Source of the DNA: Tricholoma matsutake | Lineage: Eukaryota; Basidiomycota; Agaricomycetes; Agaricales; Tricholomataceae | NCBI GenBank assembly: GCA_026075535.2 | Contig: AP026548.1 | Coordinates: forward strand, 4,526,001 to 4,590,000 | DNA length: 64,000 nucleotides | Reading direction: 5' to 3' | Shown here: in pieces, positions 43,160 through 54,305 of the stretch | Numbering within the stretch: position 1 is the first letter of the stretch | Layout: each line of letters begins with the position of its first letter | Position numbers and translations under genes: made by a program | Notes under the pieces: model-generated | Databases searched by the model: none | What the model was told of the DNA's origin: nothing | Seen by the model: the letters and a program-made list of their open reading frames with translations, nothing else

Positions 43160-46100
43160 CTAAGATGCATCGCCCCGATGCATTCGAAATCGTATACGAC
43201 CAAAGTCCGTGACTTGAATGCGACGCGGTGCAGCAGTGTGCCGTCGGTGGAATTCCTTGATTAACCGAGGGGCATTTACATCAGACTCTTCGACCCATGA
43301 GTTCTCCTCATACCCATAACCCTTCCAATGTACCAAATACTGGAGTTTTCCTCAACGCAAATGGCTGTCCAAGATTGACTCGACTTCATATTGGGGTTCT
43401 CCCTCGATCACTGTAGGTGGTGGTGGTGGGTGTGAATGGCGTCCCGGGAACGGATCTGGGGGAGCTGGAAGCAATTTGACGACATGGAAGACGGGATGGA
43501 GTCTGGACATGGAGGCTGGGAGGCGTAGACGATAGGCATGTGTTCCAACGCACTTGACAATGGGGAAAGGTCCCAAGAAGCGATGAGCGAGTTTCTTGGA
43601 TGGACGTGTAGTGGAGATGTCACTGGAGTCAAGATAAACTCGATCACCAACCTTGTACTGAGGGGTTGGGGAGTGGCGCTGGTTGTAAAATCGCGCCATG
43701 TCGTCCTTCGCCTTTGCTAAGGCTGCCCTTGCCTCCTCCAAGCTATCCCTCATGCGTTCTGTGAACTCATTCACTGTCTCGATGTGTGAGGGAGTTTGGC
43801 GAGGTTCAAATCCCATGCGTGGATGTCGTCCAGTGTCTAAGAGGAAAGGGGTCTGTTGAGTGGAAGCATGGACATGGTTGTTGTACCCAAACTCGGCCAA
43901 AGGAAGGAGATCATCCCAATCGTCCTGGCATTCATTGACAAAGAGGCAGATGTACTGCTCCAGTTCCTGGTTGACTCGCTCCGTCTGGCCATCAGTTTGT
44001 GGGTGATAAGCAGTTGAAGCGAGGAGTTTGATCCCCAGGAGTCGGTACAGCTCACGAGTGAACTCTGCCATGAACTGAGGGCCACGATCCGAGAGGAAGG
44101 CACCAGGAAGTCCATGTAACTTCCACACGTGGTGGAGGTAGAGTCGAGCGGCACCTAGGGCACTGACAGTGGTGTGAGTGGGAATGAAGTGAGCGCGTTT
44201 TCCCACTGAGTCAACTGTGCACATCACCGCATCAAACCCGTTTGACTCTGGCAATTCCACCACAAAGTCGACGCTGACGACATCCCAACAACTCTCTGGA
44301 ACAGGAAGAGGGTGTAGCTCACCAATAGGCTTGCGACGAGGGACCTTGGTGCGTAAGCAAAGGTCACAAGTGCGACAATACTGACCAATGAGCCATGACA
44401 TTTGTGGCCACCAATAGTTCCGTGAGGTGAGCTCCAAGGTCTTCCAGCATCCGGGGTGGCCAGCAATCTGTGAGTCATGGTGTTGGGATATGATGCGCCG
44501 GCGAAGGTCTGGGTCATTGGGAACATAGATGCGATCCCTGAAATACAACAAGTCCTCCTTTTCAGCCCACTCTGCCGCACGTAAGGAAAGGGTCGATCCC
44601 TTCCTCAGTTCTTTAACAGCTCGGGCGACAACATCCTCATGTAAACCGCTACGGTTTGCGTGACGAATGTCGCATAGAATGTCCCGCTCCTCGCCCTGGG
44701 GTGCGATGCCTTCCAGTGCCCGAATGGTGAACAGGTCTGGCTGCAACAGCACAATGTTTTGGTTGTCACTGCTGCCATCCCCATGGTCTGCACGTCGGGA
44801 TAGGGCATCGGTCTTCCCCATGCTGCGACCCGGACGGTGGTGCAAGGAGAAGTCGAATCTAGATAGATACAGGGACCAACAAGCTTGACGACGGTTCAAT
44901 TTCTTGGCCGTCATGAAGTACTCGAGGTTCTTGAGATCCGTCCAAATTTCCACCTTGTGTTGGGCACCCTCGAGGAAGTGTCGCCACTCCTCAAGCGCAC
45001 GCATTATCACCAACATCTCCTTGTCATGGATCTCGTAGTTTCTCTCTACAGCACTAAGGCTTTTGGAGTAGAATGCAACAGGATGCCACTTCTGGTCCTC
45101 CGGAGACTGCTGAGACAACACAGCGCCCGTCGCAAAGTCAGAACTGTCAGCTTCTACACGAAAAGGACGTGAATCATCAGCAAAGGTAAGGATCGGAGCG
45201 GAAGTGACCATCTCCTTAAGCTTTTCGAACGCCTCCTGTTGTGCATTATCCCACCTCCATGCCTCCTTTCCTGTCAAGTCGAACAGCGGTCATGCATGAT
45301 GTGAGAAATCCTTGATAAAACACCGATAAAAATTGATGAAGCCCAGGAAAGACTGCACCTCCTTCTTGTTCGTGGGCGTAGGCCAAGCTGTGACCCCGTT
45401 TACCTTGATAGGATCCATCTCCACTTGACCCTCCGAGATAATCAGGCCGAGGTACTCGATCTTGGTCCTTTCGAACTCGCATTTGTCCTGACAAAGGTAG
45501 AGTTTGTACCGTCGAAGTCGCTCTAGGATGAGGCGCGTGATGCGACGGTGCTCTTCAACCGTGCGAGTGAAGATGAGGATGTCGTCGAGATAGATGCAGA
45601 CAACGCCTTCGAGGATGAGGTCATGGAAGATGTCGTTCATCATGGTCTGAAAGGTGGCAGGGCTATTAGTAAGGCCAAAGAACATGACAAGCGGTTCAAA
45701 AAGACCACGGTTGGTACGAAAGGCTGCCTTCCACTCATCTCCCTCCTTTATCCTCACATTATTATAGCCCCAACGGACATCGAGCTTGGTGAAGTATCGG
45801 GCTCCACGGAGCTGGTTTATGAGTTCAGAGATGAGGGGTAGTGGGTAGCGATTTTTGACCATGATGTTGTTGAGTCTTCTGTAGTCTTGAACCGGTCGAA
45901 GTGAGCCATCCTTCTTCTTGACAAAGAAAAAGGGAGAGGCCATGGGTGACTTCGATGGTCGAATACATCCAGAGGCCAGGTGCTCGTCGATGAACTGGTC
46001 AAGCTGCCGTTGTTCCTCCGGAGAGAGAGGATAGACCTTGCAGGATGAAGGGGTTGTGCCGGGGGTGAGTTCGATCGCGTGATCCCATGGCTTACGCGCA

Positions 46101-47077
46101 GGAAGAGAGTCGAATGACTCCTTGGAGAACACGTCTTCAAACTCATGGAGATGAGGGAGTAAGGAGTTAGTAGAGGATTTAGCAGCGTTGTTTTTGTGGA
46201 AGGCCTCGGCGAGGCATTGGGATATGTTCGATGTGGCACACACCTCATGCAATGAGTGAATCGCAGTGTAGAAGATCCGATCACCCTCCTCCACTTCCTC
46301 TGGGTCCTCATCATCATCATCCGAGTCCGGCATTAGATCAGGAACCCCTTCCAATTCTACTTCAGGTATAGGCAGGGGTCCAGCACGACACTTCTGAGTT
46401 CGTCGTATTGCCGCCTTCTGTCCACGACGTTCTTGCCTGGCTTCTGTGAAACACGTCCGACAGCGGGATGGACATCGGCTCATGGTAACCTCCCCGGTGC
46501 GCCAGTCGACCTCTGGGTTATGGTCTCGAAGCCATGGATATCCCAAAATTGCCTTTTGCTTTCCTAATTGAGTGACAGCAAAAAGGGCACGCTCACTATG
46601 ATCTTTGTAACGGAGAACCAGGTCTGCAACCTCTCGGATGGCACCAGCTTCATTTGGGGATCCATCCACGTTATATACAGGTATCGGACGTGAGAGTGAG
46701 CGAGTATTTAGACGATGTTGTTGTACCAGATGGGAATCGATGAAGAGACCAGTCGCACCAGAGTCCAGGAGCGCAGAGACACTGAGTATCTGTCCAGTGT
46801 CGGTCGTCTGCAGTTCGATGGCTAGGTTTAAGGAATGTGCAGAGGGAGTGGATGCCACAATATACTTGCGTGGTAGTTTACGCTCCCATGATTTAATTTT
46901 GGGACGTGGAGTAGAAGGAGAGATGGGGAGAGCAGGTACGTCTTTAGCCAACTTCGAAGGGTCAGAGAGGGGAGCAGTCACAGAAATGGATTCATTCTCC
47001 AGGGATTCAACTGACAAGACTTCAAAGCGGTTATGGACAGGCAGTGAGGGCGTACAATTCACTCGCTGCGAATAGGA
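43160..47077 (-). CDS. pol: B2 Pol with chromodomain, two TGA codons
   Basis: 1306 codons entered from gag by a probable -1 shift. Protease (LLDSGATGLF), reverse transcriptase (YLDD), RNase H, integrase (HHCC finger; D, D, E core with VDFVVELPES, SDRGPQF, TERVNQELEQY) and a chromodomain at the C-terminus (LVHWKGYGYEENSW). TGA interrupts at 45292-45290 (context GCA TGA CCG, after the RT) and 43354-43352 (in the chromodomain). Both occur at identical places in B1 and both fall in the tract that is identical between the copies. Unless TGA is read through, only Gag, protease and reverse transcriptase are made from one start. Confidence 0.9.
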
Positions 47078-48177
47078 AAATCCTGCTCCTCTACAACTTC
47101 CAGCTTAACCTCCTCTGCAACTTGATCCTTCGCTTCCTCAACATCTACAAGTGCCAACAGATCTTGCAGGAGTTCGTCTCGTCCCTCGGGGGTGAGCATG
47201 CGGATATCCTGACGATGGGGACACGCTCCAGCCCTGTGTCCAGGTTCCCCACAACGGTAGCAGAGATCCAACTTACGTGCACGGCTGCGGGCTGCATCAA
47301 CATCCATTGGTACTGGGATATTGACGGCTGGTGTGGGAGTTTGACGAGCAGGAATGGGGTTAGGGCGGGGGAGGCTTCGATTGAAGGTGTAGGGTGTATG
47401 AGTGGTAGTTGGAGCACGGAATGCAGCATTAAACGCCGCATTTGTGAGTCGGTTCTCATCACAGAGTGAAGCAGCTTCATACCAAGCAAGGATATCATCG
47501 TCCGCTGGGCGCCCTTCCAACATCTGTGCAATCTGGTCCTGAATTTCTCGGTTGAGTCCCCATCGGAACTTCACCACCACTGGTAACCCACTCCCATACC
47601 CTGCCATGTCCACCAAATCCTTGAACTCATCAATATAGTCGTCCACGGATCGACGTCCCTGGTGGTAAGTGGATGACTCAAGTCGTGTCACTGCTCGGTG
47701 GCGTTCATTGAGGGGGCAGAAGTGGCGTACGAACTCAGCTCGAAAGTCACCCCAAGTGGAGAAAGGTAGAGAACCGAGTTCTTTAGTTTGACATAGGATA
47801 CGGTCCACATAGAGATAGGCGCGTTCAGATTTCATGTATGTGAAGGCCCAATAAATTTTTGCAGCCTCATCAACGAATTGATGCAACTGGAGACTAATGT
47901 ATAACTCACAGGAATTAAGGAATGCACGTCCCTGCGCACATGCACCATTAAATTCGGCGGGGGGGGACGGTTTGATCTGGGCACGTTCCTTAGTGGACGC
48001 GTTTGGCAAAACATCGTTGTTGGGTGTGCTTGGAGTCGTGAAGGGGGAACTATTAGTCGTAGGGTTAGCCTGGAGGGTCCTAACGAAGTTTTCAATCGTA
48101 GATTTAAGCGAGTCGATTTGCGCGCGCATTCCGGAAACGTCACTTTCAAGCGCGTCGAAGCGTTCTGATGCATCCAT
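47059..48177 (-). CDS. gag: B2 Gag, intact 372 residues
   Basis: Starts at the first in-frame ATG (MDASERFDALES); a longer reading from 48312 needs a GTG start and is less likely. A short coiled coil opens the protein, followed by the Gag capsid-like domain (AQGRAFLNSCELYISL, IYWAFTYMKSERAYLY, WGDFRAEFVRHF) and the CCHC knuckle CYRCGEPGHRAGAC, then an acidic tail. The stop at 47059-47061 is 15 bases after the slippery heptamer GGATTTT (47083-47077), and pol continues in the -1 frame. Forms the particle and binds element RNA. No nonsense codons, unlike B1. Confidence 0.93.
   Translation of the reverse strand: MDASERFDALESDVSGMRAQIDSLKSTIENFVRTLQANPTTNSSPFTTPSTPNNDVLPNASTKERAQIKPSPPAEFNGACAQGRAFLNSCELYISLQLHQFVDEAAKIYWAFTYMKSERAYLYVDRILCQTKELGSLPFSTWGDFRAEFVRHFCPLNERHRAVTRLESSTYHQGRRSVDDYIDEFKDLVDMAGYGSGLPVVVKFRWGLNREIQDQIAQMLEGRPADDDILAWYEAASLCDENRLTNAAFNAAFRAPTTTHTPYTFNRSLPRPNPIPARQTPTPAVNIPVPMDVDAARSRARKLDLCYRCGEPGHRAGACPHRQDIRMLTPEGRDELLQDLLALVDVEEAKDQVAEEVKLEVVEEQDFPIRSE
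47077..47083 (-). promoter_or_regulatory. Putative -1 frameshift heptamer of B2
   Basis: G GAT TTT in the Gag frame, 15 bases before the Gag stop, where the pol frame (-1) is open. It resembles the GGAUUUA slip site of the MMTV pro-pol junction. B1 has the same site at 30748-30754, and Gypsy A has GGAAAAA touching its Gag stop. Confidence 0.5.
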
Positions 48178-48343
48178 GTCGCTAGGGAGCGCGTTTGGCG
48201 AAAATGGCGGCGCAATAAAGGCGAGAGTATCTGGAACGGTGTGTAGGGACTCTGTGGAGCTTTGGGAAGCGTCGTCCAGTCCGTACCTGCCTATTTTGGG
48301 CAGCGCGTTCACGATTTTCGGGCCTTAGGGGAGAGTTTTCTAC

Positions 48344-48769
48344 TATAAGGGCAACCTAAGCCTCTAGCAAAGGGAAATCCGAAGTTAAAATTATACTACA
48401 TAATACAGGCATTGGGGGCGCACCTAACAAAGGGAAATCCGAAGAGAAAACTCTAAGGATCCCCTTGCTGATGCCCAGTATATGTGAAGACGACAAAAAT
48501 CAAATATAACCTAAAAATAGAAAAAGGCGGAGATAGGCGGATCAAGGCCGCCGAATGACATCATACCAAGGGGTATGTGTCGGAAAGGGTACTCCGCCTC
48601 TAAATATAAAAGTGTCAACATATACAAACATGATAGCAAGGGAAAATTAGTAATAAAATCCGGAAAAATCATAGAAAATGAAGAATAGAAGGAAATGAGG
48701 TGGGGAAAAATATGGGATGAACATAAAAAATAGGAAAAACACACAGGGCACCCCCTTAGTCCCCTTACA
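48344..48769 (-). repeat. 5' LTR of B2 (long form)
   Basis: 426 bp, starts TGTAAGGGG on the minus strand and ends CCCTTATA. Self-priming pair: AGAGTTTTCT at 48445-48454 and its complement at 48332-48341, 2 bp outside the LTR. Confidence 0.93.
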
Positions 48770-48774
48770 CTTGC

Positions 48775-49843
48775 CCCCATTATGCACCATGAGCCCACCT
48801 CAACACCTCATGCATCCACCAGCTCTGCCACATCGTCTACCCATTCATCAATGACAACTGAACCCCCTGCTCCACACCACTCTAGACCATGGACTGAAGC
48901 TCCAGGCCAATGAAACATGCAGCCAAACCCTGCAGAACACCCCTGGAGTTCATCCCAACCACTCTGCTTGCCCCAAACCCCCCAGAAACATGCCGTTTCA
49001 CCAAAAACCCACCTGGTACACCCCTCCTGCATCACCTGCAACACCATCTATACCCCTCTCCCTGTTCACTCCCCATCTTGTGCCCCAGCCCTGCTGTTCA
49101 ACCACCCTGGCTCTCATGTCCCTGCCCCATCTCCTCATTCAGCATGATTCAACGTCGTTTGTACTTCTTTCAAACCCTGCTCCTGTCATTCCCACCCTGC
49201 TCCTCTTATTACACCTCACCTCTCATGCAATGTTGTTCAGATCTTGGGTCAATCAACATTCCACTTTTCCTGTCCTCGCTGGCTTCCTGGCTACTACAAC
49301 ATGTGTGTGCACTACAACAGACCCCCCCACCCCCTGATCTCACATCCCAGACCATCTGACCTATCCCCTCCACCCCTCATTGCACACCCACCACCACCTT
49401 CATCAGCTGCTGTGTCATTAGCAACGCAGTTGGGACTTGCAGTGCTGCCACCAAAACTGCTCCCTCCACTGCACCACACCTGTCCTCAACCCAGCGCACC
49501 TTGTTGTCCTCTGCCAAAGTCCCCATCGCCTTGCTGTTCCCCAGGAACCTGTTGGCCCTCATCACCATGCACTGGCCTTGTCACCATTCCCAGCACCTAG
49601 CCACCATTCCCCAGCACCCAGTCACTATTACCATGTCCATGCAAATGACTTGTGACACAGTGTTCATGTGAACATGTATTGTTTCTTTTCGTGACCAGAA
49701 CCACATTGACCTTGCCACATTGCTGCACTCATCAACCTGCTCCCCTACCCTTGTCACTGTTCCTCAGCACCCTGTCACTGTCCTGTTCCCCAGCACCTCC
49801 TTGAACCCCACACCCCAGTCAAATTTTTGGGAGTATGAGAGAG
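48775..49843 (+). pseudogene. Interior of element F, right part
   Basis: Continuation of the Pro/Ser/Thr-rich interior after B2. Plus-strand frames at 48910-49359 and 49244-49655 are rich in P, S, T, H and C without a motif. No reverse transcriptase or integrase is recognisable. Confidence 0.3.
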
Positions 49844-50016
49844 TGTAAGAGTGTCTCTTACATCAGCAATCCTTATCTACATCCACCCTTGTTATCACAT
49901 GTTATTCATGTAGTATATAGTCTATACTTTGAGTACTTGTATTGTATCTTAGTTCTTCCCTCTGAATATACTATGTTCTGGTTCCCTTGAGTGTTGGAAG
50001 CTCCAGCTTCCTTCCA
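49844..50016. repeat. Right LTR of element F
   Basis: 173 bp; an 11-bp difference in length from the left LTR is due to small deletions. Confidence 0.85.
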
Positions 50017-50021
50017 TGAGG

Positions 50022-50600
50022 GCATCCAGCCTTACCATGTCAATATGAAACAACATTGCCAGTCTCTCACCAGAGCCATAGAACACAATAGAACATGCTT
50101 TCAGAGAAGCCAACAGGGGCCAGGATATCTGGAACAGTAAGAATCCCATTTTCATGAAGGTTGAATTCCACAATCTTCACATTGCAACTGATCTTGTGGA
50201 ACATGGTAGACAGTAGATAGAATGATGTACATAGCAATTGTAAGTTTTGCTAAGTATCAAATTTGCTCATATTTACAAAATTTTTGAAGCTGTCAAACTC
50301 TATGCAAACCACTGTAATACAGCTGCAATTGATTTGGCAAATATACATATAACAAGTGTTCACTGTGAATGATTTGCTGTGAAGTCTTGCTCTTGAAGAG
50401 TCTGCAACATGACTCTGTTTCAGCAGAATCAGCATGACTACTAAGTAGTAATTGAAAGTGGACTCACAAGGACTTTAACACTTAATATTCAGTAACCTGT
50501 ACAGACTTCTCTACAGATATTTCCAAACCTCCTAAGTTCATTAAGGTTAAAAGGCACTTTCTGCCATCAAACTTGAATTAATATCCTCTTACGTTCATGA
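50022..50600. other. No recognisable gene
   Basis: AT-rich flank between element F and the membrane-protein gene; probably contains its 3' untranslated region. Confidence 0.35.
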
Positions 50601-50616
50601 ATCTTCATCATGTCAC

Positions 50617-52470
50617 CATGTTTGCCAGCCTGCTGGGAGAATGAGATTGTATGTCATATGAGATACCTATACTCACTATATCTGGTAGATTGGCAAGATG
50701 CATAACTTGAGGCTCAATCCTATGACCACCAGCAACTGGGTTTCTCAAGAATGAGCTGAAAGCTCTAGCTGAGCTTCTGATATTTCCCATTGATATCACA
50801 TTCTTATCTAATTGACTAGCTGGTTGTGCCTGTGTATTGAGCCTGCCAGACATGGTCAGCATCTAATGTGAGCAAGCCAACTGAACTGTTTACATAGCCA
50901 CTGAAGTTGAGATTAGTTGCTTTTCTGACCCAGATGATGATCACACACCCATTGAGATGACATGGACTTTTGACTCAAAAAAGAGAAATGGAATCCTAAT
51001 GAAAATCAACATCAGGATCTCCACCAGGATTTGTAAGGAAAATATGTACCAATGCATGGAGTTGGTCTGTGCCATAAACACGATAAACAGAACAACTGCA
51101 TTAAGTGTTACAAGCAAGCCTCTTGTAACAATAAATACATGCAGCTGTTGTAGTATGGTCTGTGTTCTGTTTTCCATGTTAAGAGTTTCAGTGAAAGTGA
51201 AAAATACAGAGCATTACCTTTTAATGCTGATGTGCACACAAGCAGATTTTGTGTGCAGGACAGCTGACATAATCATGACACTGACCATGAGGAAGGCAAA
51301 AGCAATCCCTCCTCGCAACTAGAGTTTTCTTGTCAATCAGAAGTTGAGAACATTTGTACAACCATAGCCAAACCTTCATAAGAGGATGAGAAAGATTAGA
51401 GAAATATGGATCCTTCCGAATGCCATCAAGGGCCCCTGTCTACATATCAGACACAATCTTGCCATAAAAAAAGTCCACTCACAGGCAAAGGTAGCTAAAG
51501 GCAACATCAAGGCATGATTTTAGAATAGTAGGCAGAACAAATGGGATGGAAACAACTCACCAAAATAACAAGTTGCAAGAAAGGCCTGTCACATGCTGAG
51601 AGATGGCCATGCATATTGCACAGAATGACTCTGCTTACAACAAGGATTACAGCCCACAAAGAATGTTTATCAACTAATGCATTGTTAATTGGGAAAAGGA
51701 GAACAAGATACAAAATCACTCACATATATAAATTTGTGAGGCAAAGAACAATGTAGTCCTGCATGCTTACAAGATCAATAATGTGACAAACAAGAGGCAT
51801 GCAAAAGCGAACAGGTAGATTGCAATCATATCAACACTCATAGCTGCCATCATGGTTCTGACACAGGTACATCAATCTTGTCATTTGATGAAGAAAGTGA
51901 AACACACTTTGTGAGTGTAAGAAGTGCAGGAGGATTCCCAAAATTTGACATCTGTTTGATAACCAGTATGAATCTAGTCACAGGAAGCACAAGTGGTAAA
52001 CACATTACCAAGTAGAACCGGAGGGCATGGCAGTTCAGAGATGTGATAGTAAAATCCATTAGGCTGTAAACAAAGGCTTATCAAGTTTCTCCAACAACAA
52101 GTACATTTCACCCACATCAAAAGTGTAACCTAGCTCACATCAGCTGAGTGTAGTTCCTCAAGTGGTGTGTAACATAAATGACTTACAAGGAGGCGAAGAT
52201 GCCACTTGTCTTTGTTATTATGGGCATAGCTCCAGCCTTGGGAAATGGTGATACCGAAGAACCTTGTTTCAAAAGCCAAATAAACAATATGGCAATAGAG
52301 CTAGAATAGAGCAGGAGTATGCATACATGACAGAAATCAGAACACCTGAAGACAGTCAGCTCTTGCGAAGATTCCAAGTTTGTGGATAAAGGATTACGTA
52401 CCCCAGTACATCCCATCCATACGAGAAGTGATATTCATGGCAACGGGCCCAGTGACTGGCGCAGTCGACA
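50617..52470 (-). CDS. DUF6534-like multi-span membrane protein, intron-rich
   Basis: Likely host gene. Exon 1 starts at ATG near 52470 (MSTAPVTGPVAMN, then MDGMYWG) and ends at GTACGT (52402); exon 2 after CAG near 52345 reads VLISVMYAYSCSILALLPY. Further hydrophobic exons follow: LRFYLVMCLPLVLPVTRFIL (52.0 kb), IAIYLFAFACLLFVTLLIL (51.8 kb) and GIAFAFLMVSVMIMSAVL (51.3 kb, ends at a GTAATG donor). The most telling piece is at 51.17-51.01 kb: QTILQQLHVFIVTRGLLVTLNAVVLF then WYIFSLQI, the conserved C-terminal part of the agaricomycete DUF6534 family. The last exon (50.86-50.62 kb) begins near LTMSGRLNTQ. Exon borders in the middle are not all resolved and some loss is possible. Function of the family is unknown. 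Confidence 0.5.
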
Positions 52471-52479
52471 TATTTCGAT

Positions 52480-53300
52480 AGGGAGGCTCTCGGGGTAATA
52501 CCAGGACTTGTTTGAGACTTTATAACATACGTCTTGATATCACATCTGCTGACTGAACTGATTTTGATATTGTTAAAAATACATCTCAATCCCACTATGA
52601 AACACATAAATAAGTTGAATGATGCAAGATTGTACTTATGTACATCGAATTCTTCCTCCTTTATTCCACAGCCACGTGCACACTGCCTCTATCTACTTCC
52701 ATGGTCGAAGTCCATGGGAATACGGGTATTGCTATATCGTGAGTGTCTTTGACATCGCCAGACTCGGTTCGGAACAATCACGTTACAGCACATCATCATT
52801 TCACCAGGCTGCCACAGAAAATATGATTCGGCGTCCACAAGGGCCACCGATATCGATCTTGTCCTGATCATCATTTGTCGACTCTGTGAACGTTATTAAA
52901 AGAGTGGCCCGGTCCTAGGCAGTGCTGCAGACATCAGATAGCTGCCGCGTCGGAAGTGTTAACGTTTTATCATAGTCGAATTGCTCCGACTCGAGACAGT
53001 TCATTTTGATGAGATCATCTGCCTTGGGGACCAAGCCTGCGAAACATAGTAATAGACTCGGAAACCTCGCATACAACAGCGGTGTTCGCGGAGACCGGTG
53101 TTGGCGACTCCTGAAAGTCACGATCCTTGCTCGGTGGAGCGAAGTAAAAAGCTCCAACACTTAGATAGCTAGATAGATAGATATATTTACCAGAATTCCA
53201 CTGGAATCTAAACGAGGGTGGCTTACGAAGGCAAAGTTTTTAGATATAAGTACAAGGATAGATTATCGTGTGCTCAGACTCGTCTCGCGTATCGAGGGAA
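52480..53300. other. CpG-normal unique DNA upstream of the DUF6534-like gene
   Basis: Higher GC and many intact CpGs compared with the repeats around. A minus-strand frame at 52915-53160 (MLELFTSLHRARIVTF) has no recognisable domain. This interval probably holds the promoter of the gene to the left. Confidence 0.35.
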
Positions 53301-54200
53301 AGAGGGGAACAAGTGTACAATCAATACATACAATAACCCCCTCATCGTGCGTGAGACACAAGATGTCGAGTGGTGGCTCGAGGGTTCATAGATGAAGTCG
53401 TCCAATGGTGATGGGATAGGCATGGCTGTGGGGGCGAGACGCGAGACATGAGGGAGAGTTGCATATTTTGTGGCACAGATCTGCGCCGGTTGTCGTCCTT
53501 TAGCATTCCCGCCGGCGCCGGCGCATTGCTTCTCATTGTTGGTGCTCGGCGTTGCGTTGCCGTTGTCGCTGTCGTCCTCTGTTTGCTGCCGTTGCTGGTG
53601 CTATGTGGTTAGCCTGCCGTCGGCTTTCGTTGTTCTTTTGGCGGGTGACGACTTCGCTCGTGGCTTGCCCGTACCGAAGTGGTTGATGGGTGGTCCATAG
53701 CTTCAGAAAGAATATTATAACAACCATACCTCAGTTTCGTGTGCCTCCCAAACTCTCGTCGAGGAATGGCTCCTGAGCGGTATCCAACATCGAATTGACT
53801 ACCTCACATCCCTTTTCTAGGGGAGGAGCGAGCACTACGGTTGGTTGTAGAATAAATGTCATAGCTAAATCTGACAAAACAGTATGTTAGCCATTGACTA
53901 ATAATAATAGAAATACTTATGTAGCCTTGAAAAGATACATTACGACGCAGAGCAGCTAGAAAGTAAGAGGGGCGGCGACTTCGCGTTGAAGAATGAACGT
54001 TTTATGTAAAATGAACGCTATTGGCCCATGCCTTCTTGTAGTGTAGATGAAGACAATCGTTCATCTCATCTTGCGCAACACGTGAATTTCGGAAAACGCC
54101 GGCATGGGTGCCAACAACCTGCCGATCACTCCCGGATCCCACGGTTGCACGACAGATGTTGCGCTCATCATCTGTAGAAATCCAACCTAGATGATACATG
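53300..54200 (-). CDS. Unidentified host-like gene, intron-bearing (uncertain)
   Basis: The minus strand shows several coherent pieces: MMSATSVVQPWDPGVIGRLL starting near 54175, just after a possible acceptor TTTCTACAG; AMTFILQPTVVLAPPLEKG near 53870; GAIPRREFGRHTKLS joined over a candidate 29-bp-scale intron to YGPPINHFGTGKP near 53690; and a Ser/Pro-rich, probably disordered tail (APTAMPIPSPLDDFIYEPSS). Short introns with GTATGG and CTGAAG borders would be needed. CpG content is normal, unlike the relics. I do not recognise the family, and exon structure is unresolved. Confidence 0.3.
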
Positions 54201-54305
54201 AGTAATCTCAGTCCGTGTATAATGGACTAAATTAGAATTACTACTATACTTGCACTATGAGGGCTGCTGCTTCGCGTGGCATGTCCAAGTTCTTTGGTAA
54301 CAGTG

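Larger units (their letters stand above)
42793..48769 (-). mobile_element. Gypsy chromovirus 'B2', nearly complete
   Basis: Minus-strand element with 5' LTR 48344-48769 (426 bp) and 3' LTR 42793-43148 (356 bp), and perfect 5-bp duplications CTTGC (42788-42792 and 48770-48774). Gag is intact. Pol is one frame except for two TGA codons at the same sites as in B1. The two LTRs differ by one substitution plus the 70-bp deletion, so insertion is recent. It lies inside element F. Confidence 0.96.
41129..50016. mobile_element. LTR element 'F' with nested Gypsy B2
   Basis: Direct LTRs 41129-41312 (184 bp) and 49844-50016 (173 bp), starting TGTAARAGTGTCTCTTACAT and ending CTTCCTTCCA, have matching 5-bp flanks TGAGG at 41124-41128 and 50017-50021. 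After removal of B2 (42793-48769) about 2.5 kb of interior remains. It is Pro/Ser/Thr-rich when read on the plus strand and lacks recognisable reverse transcriptase or integrase. A CTYC-x4-HC-like cysteine cluster near 42270 may be a decayed Gag knuckle. Orientation is not settled: purine tracts can be argued for at both ends. Confidence 0.85.
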
